A stretch of 64,000 nucleotides of DNA, from the NCBI RefSeq assembly GCF_913055835.1, contig NZ_CAJXKQ010000016.1, positions 16,311-80,310 on the forward strand, in the 5' to 3' direction. Under the pieces are notes generated by a model that was given only the letters and a program-made list of their open reading frames with translations, ran no database searches and was not told the origin of the DNA. Both the position numbers and the translations under genes were made by a program. Position 1 is the first letter of the stretch. The number at the start of each line of letters is the position of its first letter. The DNA is from an uncultured Marinobacter sp. (GTDB lineage: Bacteria > Pseudomonadota > Gammaproteobacteria > Pseudomonadales > Oleiphilaceae). Positions 30,756-40,371 of this stretch are shown here, piece after piece.

Positions 30756-31278
30756 TGCGCCAGTAGCCCTTGTAGTCCATGCCGTAGCCGAACAGGAACC
30801 GGTCCTCCACGTTCAGGCCGGTGAAATCGGCTTTCAGATCCGGGCGGGCTTTGCGGTCGTGCTGCTTGTCGACAAGTACGGCCGTCAGTACCTCACTGGC
30901 ACCGTGGGCTCGGCAGTAGTCGGCGATGGCGCACAGGGTGGTGCCCTCATCCAGGATGTCATCGATAATCAGAACGGTGCGGCCGTTCATATCCGCTTCG
31001 GGCTGCAGTTTCCACTCGAGGATACCGCCGGTGGTCTCCTGGCGGTAGCGGGTAGCGTGCAGGTATTCGGCCTGGACCGGAAACCGGAGCCGGGGTAACA
31101 ACTGTCCGGTGAGGATGAGTCCGCCGTTCATCACGCAGAATAACAGGGGGTTACGGTCTTTCAGTCGGGCGGTAATATCGTCGGCCAGGTTGCCGATTGC
31201 AGTCTGTACCTGCTGTTCATCGACCAGGCAGTCGGCTTCGGCCATTACCTGGTTCATTTCGGCGACGGTATCGGTCAT
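30721..31278 (-). CDS. hpt: Hypoxanthine-guanine phosphoribosyltransferase
   Basis: 185 aa. Purine salvage enzyme: hypoxanthine or guanine plus PRPP to the nucleotide. The PRPP-binding motif VLIIDDILDEGTTL is intact, as is FCVMNGGLILTGQLL near the N-terminus. The start at 31278 gives the normal family length; the longer frame upstream is not homologous. It overlaps ubiC at its 3' end, so the two are probably co-transcribed. Confidence 0.9.
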   Translation of the reverse strand: MTDTVAEMNQVMAEADCLVDEQQVQTAIGNLADDITARLKDRNPLLFCVMNGGLILTGQLLPRLRFPVQAEYLHATRYRQETTGGILEWKLQPEADMNGRTVLIIDDILDEGTTLCAIADYCRAHGASEVLTAVLVDKQHDRKARPDLKADFTGLNVEDRFLFGYGMDYKGYWRNAPGIYAVKGL

Positions 31279-31543
31279 ATCGGTCGGTCCTGTCGTAAAA
31301 CCGGCGATTATACCGGAGAGGGGCGGCAGAAGGGAGGGGCCATCCCTGCTGTCAGATCTGTAATTGTGGCTATTGGCAGAAAACCCGGAACCGGGGCGTC
31401 GGCAATGGCATTGGTCAATTCCGGAGCGATGGGTATGATGGCCTGATTCGACAGTCGTTCGTATCTGTAATGCGAACGAAACACTTGCGCGCATGATTGT
31501 CCGACAATTACTATTGCGCCCGTATGATTTTGGGAGAAAACCT

Positions 31544-31711
31544 ATGAAGAAGTGGCAGTGCGTGGTTTGTGGTCTGATTTACGATGAAGCTGAAGGCTGG
31601 CCCGAGGACGGCATTGAGCCGGGCACCAAGTGGGAAGACGTTCCGGAAGACTGGGTCTGCCCCGATTGCGGTGTCGGCAAGGAAGACTTCGAGATGATCG
31701 AGATCGGCTGA
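31544..31711 (+). CDS. rubA: Rubredoxin
   Basis: 55 aa. A single iron is bound by four cysteines in CVVCG and CPDCG. This is a small electron carrier of the AlkG2/RubA type, acting between rubredoxin reductase and alkane hydroxylase or other oxygenases. The start [10 protein letters not shown] is the family start; GGGAG lies 9-13 nt upstream. Its reductase is encoded 59 nt downstream. No alkane hydroxylase gene lies in this window. Confidence 0.93.
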   Translation: MKKWQCVVCGLIYDEAEGWPEDGIEPGTKWEDVPEDWVCPDCGVGKEDFEMIEIG

Positions 31712-31770
31712 TATTACCCGGCACGGCAGGTTGACCCCCGCCAAGGTTAGTCAAGTACAGGAACGCGGTT

Positions 31771-32925
31771 ATGACTGAACAAGCCCCCATCGTTATCGTT
31801 GGCTCCGGTTTATCCGGCTATTCCCTGGCACGGGAAATCCGGAAGCAGGACAAGGATACTCCGGTTCTGATGGTGACCGCCGACGATGGCGTGAGTTACT
31901 CCAAACCCATGTTGTCCACCGGCTTTACCAAGGGTAAGGATGCCGACGGGCTGGCCCAGGGCGGTACCGACGCCATGGCGGAGCAGTTGAATGTCCAGAT
32001 CCGGACCTTTGCCACGGTCACCGGCATTGATGCCGACGCCCACGAACTGATTCTCGGTGATGAACGCCTTGCCTACAGCAAGCTGGTCCTGGCCTGGGGC
32101 GCCGATGTGATCCGGCTTAGCCTCGATGGTGATGGTCAGGAGCATGTGTTTTCGATCAATGACCTGATGGATTACCGCGCCTTCCGTAATGCCCTGGGCG
32201 ATGGCAAACGGGTGGCGATCATGGGGGCCGGTCTGATTGGGTGTGAGTTTGCCAACGACCTTCGCAATGGCGGTTACGAGGTTGATGTCATCGCGCCCTC
32301 CGAGGAGGTGATGCCTGGATTGCTACCAGAGACGGCCGCCAATGCCGTCCAGCAGGAACTGGAGAATCTGGGGGTTGGTTTTCATCTCGGCACTGTTGTC
32401 AATCGGGTCGACCGCAAGGGTGGCGGCGTCAGCCTGACCCTCTCCAATGGCGAGACCCTGGAGGCCGATCTGGTGTTGTCGGCTGTCGGCCTGCGCCCGA
32501 GAACCGATTTGGCAAAGGCTGCGGGCATTGAGACAGCCAGAGGCATTGTGGTGAATCGTGCGCTGGAGACGTCGGCGCCGGATGTCTATGCACTTGGTGA
32601 TTGCGCTGAAGTGGACGGCCACGTCCTGCTTTACGTCCTGCCGCTAATGGCCTGTTCCCGCGCGCTCGCAAAAACATTGCTTGGTGAGCGAACCGAGGTG
32701 AGCTACGGCACGATGCCGGTGATGATCAAGACGCCTTGTTGCCCTACCGCTGTCTGCCCACCACCGTCCGAAGCCGAGGGCAGTTGGGAAACCGAGCAGG
32801 ATGGCACCAGCGTCAAGGCGCTGTTCAAGAGCCCCTCAGGCGATGTCCTTGGGTTTGCGGTAACCGGCAGCTTTGCCATGGAGAAGCAGGCCTTGTCCAA
32901 AGAAGTGCCGCCGATACACGGCTGA
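31771..32925 (+). CDS. rubB: Rubredoxin-NAD(+) reductase
   Basis: 384 aa FAD-dependent pyridine nucleotide-disulfide oxidoreductase. FAD motif GSGLSGYSLAREIRK (11-25), NAD-binding motif MGAGLIGCEFANDL, and FAD-contact VYALGDCAEV. It passes electrons from NADH to rubredoxin, encoded just upstream. The arrangement matches rubA-rubB of Pseudomonas and Alcanivorax. An intrinsic terminator follows. Confidence 0.92.
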   Translation: MTEQAPIVIVGSGLSGYSLAREIRKQDKDTPVLMVTADDGVSYSKPMLSTGFTKGKDADGLAQGGTDAMAEQLNVQIRTFATVTGIDADAHELILGDERLAYSKLVLAWGADVIRLSLDGDGQEHVFSINDLMDYRAFRNALGDGKRVAIMGAGLIGCEFANDLRNGGYEVDVIAPSEEVMPGLLPETAANAVQQELENLGVGFHLGTVVNRVDRKGGGVSLTLSNGETLEADLVLSAVGLRPRTDLAKAAGIETARGIVVNRALETSAPDVYALGDCAEVDGHVLLYVLPLMACSRALAKTLLGERTEVSYGTMPVMIKTPCCPTAVCPPPSEAEGSWETEQDGTSVKALFKSPSGDVLGFAVTGSFAMEKQALSKEVPPIHG

Positions 32926-32944
32926 TTAATCCGACTCCCTTCCC

Positions 32945-32974
32945 ACAGCCCCGGTAACGCGGGGCTGTTTTCTT
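32945..32974 (+). terminator. Intrinsic terminator after rubB
   Basis: Stem ACAGCCCCG (32945-32953) pairs with CGGGGCTGT (32960-32968), followed by a T-rich tail TTTTCTTT. Confidence 0.85.
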
Positions 32975-33060
32975 TCAGCCGGCGACGGCTTTTCGTTGCG
33001 AAACTTCGCCGCTTGCGGTAGAAAACTCCGTCGTGTGCTAACGAAATCACAGGAGCAGGC

Positions 33061-33918
33061 ATGCTTGAGGTAACCAAGAAACTGGTGGAGTTGCTGGATC
33101 TTTCACCCATCGGTGACGACCATTTCCAGGGTGACAGCGAGGATCTGGGCTTTCCCAATGTGTTTGGCGGGCAGGTTCTTGGCCAGGCGTTGATGGCGGC
33201 CAGCCGAACCGTTGAAGGGCGCCTGTGTCACTCCCTCCATGCCTATTTTCTGCGCCCGGGTAACCAGAGTATGCCTATCGACTACGAGGTCCAGCGCGTC
33301 AGGGATGGCGGCAGTTTCTCGGTACGTCGGGTGATTGCCCGTCAGGACGGCAAGGAAATCCTGACCGGTTCCATGTCGTTTCAGGTGGCCGAGGGGGGGT
33401 TCGAGCATCAACTGGCCATGCCGGATGCGCCGGACCCGGAAACACTGCGCTCGGAACAGGAATGGGGTGAAATGCTGGCGCCCCAGGTGCCGGAGAAGAT
33501 GCGGCCGATCCTGACCCGCGACCGCCCGATCGAGATACGGCCGGTGAACCCGGTCAATCCCCTGAAGCCGGAGAAGCGCCCGCCTCACAAGCAAAGCTGG
33601 TTCCGGGCCCAGGGGCATCTGCCGGACGATCCCGTGCTGCACCGCTGCCTGCTGACTTACGCCTCGGATTTCCAGTTTCTCGGTACGTCGCTGAACCCGC
33701 ACGGCCTGACCTTCATGAGCAAGGGGCTGCAGGTGGCCAGCCTGGACCACGCCATCTGGTTCCACCGGGATTTTCGCATGGACGAATGGCTGCTGTACGA
33801 CAAGGACAGCCCCAGCGCTTCGGCAGGAAGGGGATTTAATCGCGGCAACTTCTTCAATCAGGACGGCGTGCTGGTGGCATCCACCACCCAGGAAGCCCTG
33901 ATTCGTCAGAGGTCCTAG
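33061..33918 (+). CDS. tesB: Acyl-CoA thioesterase II
   Basis: 285 aa with two hot-dog folds. GGQVLGQALMAASRT and HSLHAYFLRPG occur in the N-terminal half, and SLDHAIWFHRDFRMDEWLLYDKDSPSASAGRGF, the catalytic C-terminal region, in the second. It hydrolyses medium- and long-chain acyl-CoA to free fatty acid and CoA. AGGAG is 7 nt before the ATG. Confidence 0.93.
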   Translation: MLEVTKKLVELLDLSPIGDDHFQGDSEDLGFPNVFGGQVLGQALMAASRTVEGRLCHSLHAYFLRPGNQSMPIDYEVQRVRDGGSFSVRRVIARQDGKEILTGSMSFQVAEGGFEHQLAMPDAPDPETLRSEQEWGEMLAPQVPEKMRPILTRDRPIEIRPVNPVNPLKPEKRPPHKQSWFRAQGHLPDDPVLHRCLLTYASDFQFLGTSLNPHGLTFMSKGLQVASLDHAIWFHRDFRMDEWLLYDKDSPSASAGRGFNRGNFFNQDGVLVASTTQEALIRQRS

Positions 33919-33922
33919 CCGG

Positions 33923-36502
33923 CTAGCCCAGTCTCCTTTGGTCCGGCTGAACGTTATTCTGGTCCAGCCAGGTCATCAGTTCATCGAAGGGTAATGGCGG
34001 TGTCAGCAGGTAACCCTGAATCATGTCGCAGCCCATGTCCCTGAGCAGGTTGGCGGTTACCTCATCCTCCACACCTTCCGCCACCACCCGATAGCCAAGG
34101 CTGTGGCACATATCAATGGTGGTCTGCACAATCACCCGGTCTTCTGCCTCGGTGGTCAGCTCCGTGACCAGTGAACGATCAATCTTGACCTCGCTGGCAG
34201 GTAGCTGCTTGATGTAGGACAGCGATGAATAGCCGGAACCAAAGTCATCGATCGATACCGGGATACCGGTAGCGCTGAGTGAGTTCAACGCCCGAAGGGA
34301 GTTCGCCGGGTCCTGCATCATGGAGGTTTCCGTCACCTCAAAAATAATGCTGCCCTGGTGACTGTGATAGCTGTTCATCAGGCGCTGGACAAAGATGGGA
34401 AAGTCCGGCTCCCTCAGGTTATTGGGCGAAATATTGATGGAAATGTTCAGTGGCCAGCCGCGCTCCAAAAGCCGTGAGCGTAATTCCAGTGACTGCTCGA
34501 TTACCCATCGGGTCAGTGGTTTGATCAGCCCGGTCTGTTCCGCGAGCATGACAATCTCATCGGCGCGGATCGGTTTCGCCCGGCCGGGCCACCGGATCAG
34601 AACCTCAATCCCGACGATACGGCCTGTTTTCAGGCTTTGCTTGGGCTGCATGAACAGAGCAAGCTCGTTGGTGTTCAGGGCGTGTCGCAACTCCGACACG
34701 ATGGTCAACCGGTCGGCGCTGTAGGAGTCCTTCTTGGATTTGTAGTAGGCGATGCCGCGCTCCCGGGCCGAATCCGAACCTTCGGCGATCACCGCCCGGC
34801 GTATCAAGGTGTTGGCATCGGTGCCGTGCTCCGGGAAGATGGCCACTCCGAGTCTTGGGTCCAGGGGAATCTGCATGCCCAGATAGTCGATCGGATAGCG
34901 TATGCCCTCCAGTGACTTCAGTATCGCCCGTGGAACGGAGCCCGTGGCATCGGCATCGACCACAAAGGCGAACGTCTGCGGGTCCAGTGATGCCAGGTAG
35001 AAATTTCTCCGGTCACTCTGCTCCACAGGCATAGCGCCCGGTAGCTCGCGAACCACTGCATTGTAGTGCTTGGACGCCAGTTCCAGAATCCGGTCACTGT
35101 TGCGGTGCCCCAGAGTCTTGGTGACCGACTGCAGGTTGTTCAGGTGGATGACCGCGACGCCGTAACGCCGCTCGGGGCTTCGCAGCATCAGATCGTTGAG
35201 CATCATCTCCAGGCTGCCCCGATTGGGGAGGCCGGTGAGGGGGTTATGCAGGGCGTGATCCATCAGCTTCAGCTCTGCCGACCGCCGCGCTGCCAAAGCA
35301 TTCAGCTCCGCTTCCCGGGCGTCAACCTTGTCCTGTCTTTCCTGGTAAAGCCGCGCGGCCAGGGCCAGCGTAAGCAGAATGGCCTCCAGTGCTGACCCGA
35401 TCTGCATGCCGTAAGTGGTCACAAAATTGTTGGGCAGCAAGCCGTACTTGTTGGCACCCGTTATTGCACTGCCGAGGGTTAGTGCCGCCCAGGCCACCGT
35501 GTAGTAACCGGCCTGCGGATTTCCTTTCCACCATTGAATCGGTCCGAGGATGGTGAGCAGCAGGCAGCTGGGAATGGCCAGGGCCACGGTCAGCCGGCTG
35601 CCGGTGCTGTAATCGACGAAGAAGGTCATCACGGCAACGGCTGCGTTCAGGGATATTGCGAAAACAACCAGCCGGTTGAGCGTTGGGCCGGTTCGAGGCA
35701 GCTTCAGGAACGAGCGCGAGAACAGCAGGGTGAACAGAACCGCCAGAGGCACTGCCATCAACATGATCTGGTTCTGGATGCCGGGGTTTTGTGGCCAGAG
35801 GAACTGATATGTGGCACCGTTCAACGCGCCGATGAGCAGCAGGTAACCCAGCGTTGACAGCACATAGAGCAGATAAACCGGTTCCCTCAGCGCGGCAAAG
35901 ATAAACAGGTTAAAGAAGATGACCGTGATCAGGATGCCGTAGTAGACGGCATGCATCTGGTCCTCTGTGGAGGAATGCTCGAAGAATGCCTGGGCGTTCC
36001 ACAGTTTGACGGGTATCTGCATCGCCCCTTCCGTACGTACTTCGAGCAGGATCCGGTACTGGCTGGCAATACTCTGCTCAAACGGAAAAAGAAAGTGCCG
36101 GTGGAGTATTGGTCGTTGATCGAAAGGAACGTGATCCCCGGTTGCTACGCGCCGGGCAATGCGTCCGTTTTCCAGCAGGTGAAAGGTGAGCTTGTCCAGC
36201 TGTGAGTAGCGAACTTCCAGCAGATTGATGGTTTCAGGGTGTGCCACCGGAAACCGAAGCCAGACGGTATCCCGGATATAACCGAAATTCGGACTTTCTT
36301 CCTCGAGCGTTTGCCAGTCGTCGGAGGCAAGCGCTTCACTGGCTGTCAGGTTTTCATCCGGCGCGACGCGCAGATACTCGATCTGCGGAACATACGACAC
36401 CTCAGCCCCGAGGGACGGGGTGGTCAGGCCCGATAACAGCAGAAGCGTTATCAGAAAACGAAGCCAGAAGTTGGATGCCACGTTGAACCGTTTGCTTGTC
36501 AT
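33923..36502 (-). CDS. 7TMR-DISM sensor with degenerate GGDEF and EAL domains
   Basis: 859 aa. A signal/membrane segment and periplasmic 7TMR-DISM ligand domain (about 30-180) are followed by seven membrane helices (about 185-390), then GGDEF and EAL domains. The GGDEF signature is replaced by SLDPQTF, so cyclase activity is unlikely. The EAL domain reads EVLIRW instead of EALLRW but keeps DDFGSGYSSL, KIDRSLV and EGVED, so it is probably a c-di-GMP phosphodiesterase. Start at 36502 (MTSKRF…) is preferred; the frame is open to 36556. Confidence 0.85.
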   Translation of the reverse strand: MTSKRFNVASNFWLRFLITLLLLSGLTTPSLGAEVSYVPQIEYLRVAPDENLTASEALASDDWQTLEEESPNFGYIRDTVWLRFPVAHPETINLLEVRYSQLDKLTFHLLENGRIARRVATGDHVPFDQRPILHRHFLFPFEQSIASQYRILLEVRTEGAMQIPVKLWNAQAFFEHSSTEDQMHAVYYGILITVIFFNLFIFAALREPVYLLYVLSTLGYLLLIGALNGATYQFLWPQNPGIQNQIMLMAVPLAVLFTLLFSRSFLKLPRTGPTLNRLVVFAISLNAAVAVMTFFVDYSTGSRLTVALAIPSCLLLTILGPIQWWKGNPQAGYYTVAWAALTLGSAITGANKYGLLPNNFVTTYGMQIGSALEAILLTLALAARLYQERQDKVDAREAELNALAARRSAELKLMDHALHNPLTGLPNRGSLEMMLNDLMLRSPERRYGVAVIHLNNLQSVTKTLGHRNSDRILELASKHYNAVVRELPGAMPVEQSDRRNFYLASLDPQTFAFVVDADATGSVPRAILKSLEGIRYPIDYLGMQIPLDPRLGVAIFPEHGTDANTLIRRAVIAEGSDSARERGIAYYKSKKDSYSADRLTIVSELRHALNTNELALFMQPKQSLKTGRIVGIEVLIRWPGRAKPIRADEIVMLAEQTGLIKPLTRWVIEQSLELRSRLLERGWPLNISINISPNNLREPDFPIFVQRLMNSYHSHQGSIIFEVTETSMMQDPANSLRALNSLSATGIPVSIDDFGSGYSSLSYIKQLPASEVKIDRSLVTELTTEAEDRVIVQTTIDMCHSLGYRVVAEGVEDEVTANLLRDMGCDMIQGYLLTPPLPFDELMTWLDQNNVQPDQRRLG

Positions 36503-36583
36503 TTTCCAAACGAGTATGGCGTGTCGCCTTTGACGGCTCAAGTCGGCGGTAATCACTGTTTGGCAAATTTTTGTAGCCGGGGC

Positions 36584-37030
36584 TCAGATCTGCTCCAGCC
36601 ATGACCGGACCCAGGGCACCGCTTCGACTTCCGGCTCCATGGTTTCGAGGGCATCAATCCGAAGGGTTTCCCCAACCTTTCGGGCAGCGGTTTCGTAAAG
36701 CGCTTCCTCAAGCAGGTCGCCAGCACCACAGAAAGTGTCACCGTAGGAGCTGTCGCCCAGGACGATAATGCCAAACGGCCGGCCCGGTTGTTGGGGTAGC
36801 TGATCGCGCAGTGCCAGATAGAAAGGCAGCAGATTCGCTGGCACTTCACCCTGCCCGGTCGTGGATGTGCATACCAGAAGAGGGTCGTTACTGGAGGTAA
36901 TGTCATCCACAGCGGGGTTTTCAAGCACGGTCACATGGTGACCCTCGCCTTCCAGTTCCTTTTTGATGGCTCTGGCTGTCAGGAGCGCGCCACCGTAGAC
37001 GCTGCCCACCAGGATTCTGATTGATGTCAT
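36584..37030 (-). CDS. MioC-like flavodoxin
   Basis: 148 aa. Flavodoxin fold: MTSIRILVGSVYGGALLTA carries the FMN phosphate loop, TSTTGQGEVPANLLPF the second FMN loop and LGDSSYGDTFCGAGDLLEEAL the third. It is probably an FMN electron carrier in the cytosol. The family start is at 37030; the longer frame overlaps the neighbouring gene. Confidence 0.85.
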   Translation of the reverse strand: MTSIRILVGSVYGGALLTARAIKKELEGEGHHVTVLENPAVDDITSSNDPLLVCTSTTGQGEVPANLLPFYLALRDQLPQQPGRPFGIIVLGDSSYGDTFCGAGDLLEEALYETAARKVGETLRIDALETMEPEVEAVPWVRSWLEQI

Positions 37031-37109
37031 AGGTTTCCTGCTCGTTGCCGAGGCAATGATTGAAGGGTTGTCCGGTGGCGCAAGATCATAGCGGGAGTGC
37101 TTTCCTGCC

Positions 37110-38213
37110 TCAAGGTGCGGGAGTGGGGGTGGCATCGGTTTCCTGGCTTCGAACCCGCGGAGCTATGCGGTTGCGCCCGGCTTCCTTGGCATTGTAGAGG
37201 TTCAGGTCGGCCTGTTTGAGCAGGTCATCCAGGGAGCGAGCCTTGGCAATTGAGCAGACGCCGGCGCTGATGGTCACCGGTAACGCCTGATCCCTGAATC
37301 GGAACGAATGCCTGGCAACTTGAGAACGCAACCTTTCAGCAAGCGTCAGGGCCTGCAGCAGGGAAGTGTCCGGTAATAAGACCAGAAATTCTTCGCCGCC
37401 CCATCGGGCCGCGACATCGGCCTGGCGGATCACTGTTCTCATCAATCCAGCGAACTCGCGCAGGACATCGTCGCCAGCATCGTGTCCGAACCGGTCGTTG
37501 ATCTGTTTGAAAAGGTCCAGATCGATCAGGGCAATGGAAAAGTGATGCCCGGAGCGCTGGTAGCGGGCAAACTCCATGTTCAGGCGGCTTTGCATTTCAC
37601 GACGGTTGGCAAGCCCGGTGAGTTCGTCCGTCCGTGCCGCATGCTCATGGGTTTCCGCAAGGGCCAGAAGTTCATTGCGCGCCTTCAGGCGGCTGGCTTC
37701 AAGCACGAAACAGAAAATCGATTCGAAGGTCAGGGCGGCGAAAAAACGGATCTTGAAATCCATGCTGTACTCCGCAGAGACCAGCGGGAGGCCGGGAAAC
37801 TGGAATACCACCACTGCAATCAGGTAGCAGAACAGCAGAACGGCTGTGCCGGTTTTCAGATCGGTCAGGTAGAACAGCAACGGTGGAAAGACGTAGAACC
37901 AGAGTGGCCCGGTGTTGCTCTCCCCGCCGGAAGCAATCAGGTAAGTGAAAAGCAGTCCGACAACAACAATCATGCCGGCTTTCTGGCGGGCACGGTTGCC
38001 GGTAATTGCAAAGTACAGCATGTTCAGGGCAATCAGGCCGATAAAAGACCACAGTACCCAGGCATGGGTCGTGTGCTCGGCGAACCAGGCCTTGGCGCCG
38101 ATGCCAATCAGAAACGCGATAGCGGTTGCCGAGAGCCAGGTGAGCAGTCGCGAGACCTGGACTTCTTCCCGTTCGCCGGCAGCGAGCTGCCCGGAGGAAG
38201 TTGAATGAGGCAT
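37110..38213 (-). CDS. Membrane-anchored diguanylate cyclase
   Basis: 367 aa. About six membrane helices (20-175) precede a GGDEF domain (about 190-355). The active site is intact (GGEEF, 272-276), and an RxxD inhibitory site (R263-Q-A-D266) sits at the canonical five residues before it, so the enzyme is probably active and product-inhibited. It makes c-di-GMP, opposing the EAL protein encoded 0.6 kb further along the same strand. The sensed signal is unknown. Confidence 0.9.
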   Translation of the reverse strand: MPHSTSSGQLAAGEREEVQVSRLLTWLSATAIAFLIGIGAKAWFAEHTTHAWVLWSFIGLIALNMLYFAITGNRARQKAGMIVVVGLLFTYLIASGGESNTGPLWFYVFPPLLFYLTDLKTGTAVLLFCYLIAVVVFQFPGLPLVSAEYSMDFKIRFFAALTFESIFCFVLEASRLKARNELLALAETHEHAARTDELTGLANRREMQSRLNMEFARYQRSGHHFSIALIDLDLFKQINDRFGHDAGDDVLREFAGLMRTVIRQADVAARWGGEEFLVLLPDTSLLQALTLAERLRSQVARHSFRFRDQALPVTISAGVCSIAKARSLDDLLKQADLNLYNAKEAGRNRIAPRVRSQETDATPTPAP

Positions 38214-38420
38214 GGAGACCTTGTTTGCTGTTTTTGTAATTTTGACGCTTTTAGTCGGAATTATGAGTCAAGTTAGTGAATTTTTGCAGTCCCGTCTGTG
38301 ATGTGTTTACTCTGTGCGAAATGTAACCGTTTTATTTCATTTTCATGTCAAAAATTTTATAGTTGCCGCGCGGCAGAGTTCGCCCTCAATCCTCACAGAC
38401 TAAACGAGACCTGAGCTGTT

Positions 38421-39980
38421 ATGGCCCGTTCGAGCGGATTACTGGATACCCTTCTCACCAGCCCTACCACGGAACGATACAGGGTCGGCATCAGCCTGCT
38501 TTTCTTACTTGGTGTATGGCTGACTGTCGGATCATTCAGCCAGGGATTGCCCAACAGTATGCTGTTGATGGCCGCTGCGGTTATTGGCGGTTACATGGCA
38601 ATCAATATCGGTGCCAATGACGTTGCCAATAACGTCGGCCCAGCGGTGGGTTCCGGGGCCTTGTCGCTGGGTGCGGCCGTCATTATTGCCGCTATCTTCG
38701 AAGCTGGCGGTGCGATCATCGCCGGTGGTGATGTGGTTTCCACCATCAAGGGCGGCATCATCGACCCTTCCAGCCTGGAAGATGGTCGGGCTTTCGTCTG
38801 GTTGATGACTGCCGCCTTGCTCGCTGGCGCGCTCTGGCTCAACCTTGCTACCTGGATGGGCGCGCCAGTGTCTACCACCCACTCCATTGTTGGTGGCGTT
38901 CTTGGTGCCGGTATCGCCGCCGGTGGCTGGGGTATCGCTGACTGGGCAGTGATGGGCAAGATTGCGGCCAGCTGGGTAATCTCGCCGGTTCTCGGTGGTG
39001 CCCTGGCAGCCCTGTTCCTGTTCGCGATCAAGAAGACCGTGTTGTATCGCAAAGAGGTCATTCCTGCGGCCAGGACCTTTGTTCCCTGGCTGGTGGCCAT
39101 CATGGCCTGGGCTTTCGGAACCTATCTGATGATCAAGGGCGTCAAGAAAATCGTCAAAGTCGATTTTCTTGAGGCCACACTGATCGGTCTTGCCGCCGCT
39201 GCCGTCGTCTTTTTCATTATGCGCACCCTGGTGGGCCGCATGGCATCGACCATGGAGAACAGCTCGGCGGGGGTGAATTCCCTGTTCACCTGGCCGCTGA
39301 TTTTTGCTGCCGCGCTGTTGAGTTTTGCTCATGGCGCCAACGACGTGGCTAACGCCATTGGTCCGCTGGCTGCTATCAATGACGCCCTTTCTGCTGATTC
39401 GGTTGTCATGTCGGCGAGCATACCGATGTGGGTGATGATGGTGGGCGCCCTGGGTCTGGCCGTTGGCCTGATGTTGTTCGGGCCCCGCCTGATCAAGACC
39501 GTTGGCAGTGAAATCACCGAGCTGGATAAGACCCGGGCCTTCTGTATTGCCCTGTCCGCGGCGCTGACGGTAATCCTTGCGTCTCAACTGGGCCTGCCGG
39601 TCAGCTCCACCCATATCGCCATTGGCGGTGTTTTCGGTGTTGGCTTCCTCAGGGAGTACCTGAAGTCCAACTACGCAACCCAACTGCACAAGATCATGGA
39701 GCACCATGATCCGGCCGAGCAGGAGCGCCTGAAACCTTTCCTGGATGATTTCCGCAATGCCTCGGTTGAGGAGATGGAAAATCTGCTCAAGCAGGCCAAG
39801 AAGAAAAAGCAGGTGCCTCTGTCCAAGTCAGAGCGCAAGCGCCTGAAGAAGATCTATCGGGAAGAAATGGTGAAGCGTTCGCATCTGGTGCGCATTGCGG
39901 CTGCCTGGATCATCACGGTGCCGGCGTCTGCCATCATGGCCGCCATCCTGTTCTTTACGCTCCGGGGCTTGTTGATCTGA
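38421..39980 (+). CDS. pit: PiT-family inorganic phosphate transporter
   Basis: 519 aa, about 11 membrane helices in two homologous halves with a cytoplasmic loop. Both PiT signatures are present: GANDVANNVGPAVGSGAL in the first half and GANDVANAIGPLA in the second. The C-terminal part carries a charged, Lys-rich segment (KKKKQVPLSKSERKRLKK) before a final helix. It is a low-affinity phosphate or metal-phosphate symporter. The 207-nt upstream region is AT-rich; a convincing Pho box was not found. Confidence 0.9.
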   Translation: MARSSGLLDTLLTSPTTERYRVGISLLFLLGVWLTVGSFSQGLPNSMLLMAAAVIGGYMAINIGANDVANNVGPAVGSGALSLGAAVIIAAIFEAGGAIIAGGDVVSTIKGGIIDPSSLEDGRAFVWLMTAALLAGALWLNLATWMGAPVSTTHSIVGGVLGAGIAAGGWGIADWAVMGKIAASWVISPVLGGALAALFLFAIKKTVLYRKEVIPAARTFVPWLVAIMAWAFGTYLMIKGVKKIVKVDFLEATLIGLAAAAVVFFIMRTLVGRMASTMENSSAGVNSLFTWPLIFAAALLSFAHGANDVANAIGPLAAINDALSADSVVMSASIPMWVMMVGALGLAVGLMLFGPRLIKTVGSEITELDKTRAFCIALSAALTVILASQLGLPVSSTHIAIGGVFGVGFLREYLKSNYATQLHKIMEHHDPAEQERLKPFLDDFRNASVEEMENLLKQAKKKKQVPLSKSERKRLKKIYREEMVKRSHLVRIAAAWIITVPASAIMAAILFFTLRGLLI

Positions 39981-40025
39981 CCGGGCTGGTTGTATAAACC
40001 GAGTTTGGTCATACTATCTTTCAAA

Positions 40026-40042
40026 AGGGGTGTCTCACCCCT
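40026..40042 (+). other. Short perfect hairpin before the 88-residue gene
   Basis: AGGGGTG-TCT-CACCCCT forms a 7-bp stem with a 3-nt loop and no T-tract. It lies between pit and the unknown gene at 40070 and could be a 3'-end or leader structure. Confidence 0.4.
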
Positions 40043-40069
40043 CAAGCCTATTTGTCCATGGAGTGAAGT

Positions 40070-40336
40070 ATGAGTTCATCCGTTGAAAGCCGTCAGGCGA
40101 AGATGATTGATGAGCTGAGGACCTTTATCAAGAAGGTTCTGAGCGATCCGACCATTGCCGTCAAATCCATGGAGATCGCTCGGAAGCATCGCGGTCAGCC
40201 GAATGCCGAGGAGCTGATTGCACGGGAGATCAGTGCCAGCACCAATATCCGGATTCCGGAGAACTGGAGTGAGGCGGACAAGATGTTTCTGGATATCATC
40301 CATGATGTTCTGGATGATGAAGAGGCGCTTTACTGA
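40070..40336 (+). CDS. Conserved-looking protein of unknown function, 88 aa
   Basis: 88 aa, acidic and predicted mostly helical, with no signal peptide or membrane segment. It starts SSVESRQAKMIDELRTFIKKVL and ends DIIHDVLDDEEALY. It has normal codon use for the window and a GAGTGAAGT spacer before the ATG. I do not recognise it. It follows pit on the same strand after 89 nt, and a repeat element follows its stop. Its small size and charge suggest a protein-protein interaction role, but no function is claimed. Confidence 0.7.
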   Translation: MSSSVESRQAKMIDELRTFIKKVLSDPTIAVKSMEIARKHRGQPNAEELIAREISASTNIRIPENWSEADKMFLDIIHDVLDDEEALY

Positions 40337-40371
40337 TCTACTCCAGGTTCATGGCCTGAAAGCTCGGGGAG

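Noticed and set aside
38334..38351. Possible Pho box upstream of pit (ATTTCAT-TTTC-ATGTCAA)
   Set aside because: Only 10 of 14 half-site positions match and no -10 lies at the right distance. In an AT-rich stretch this is close to chance.
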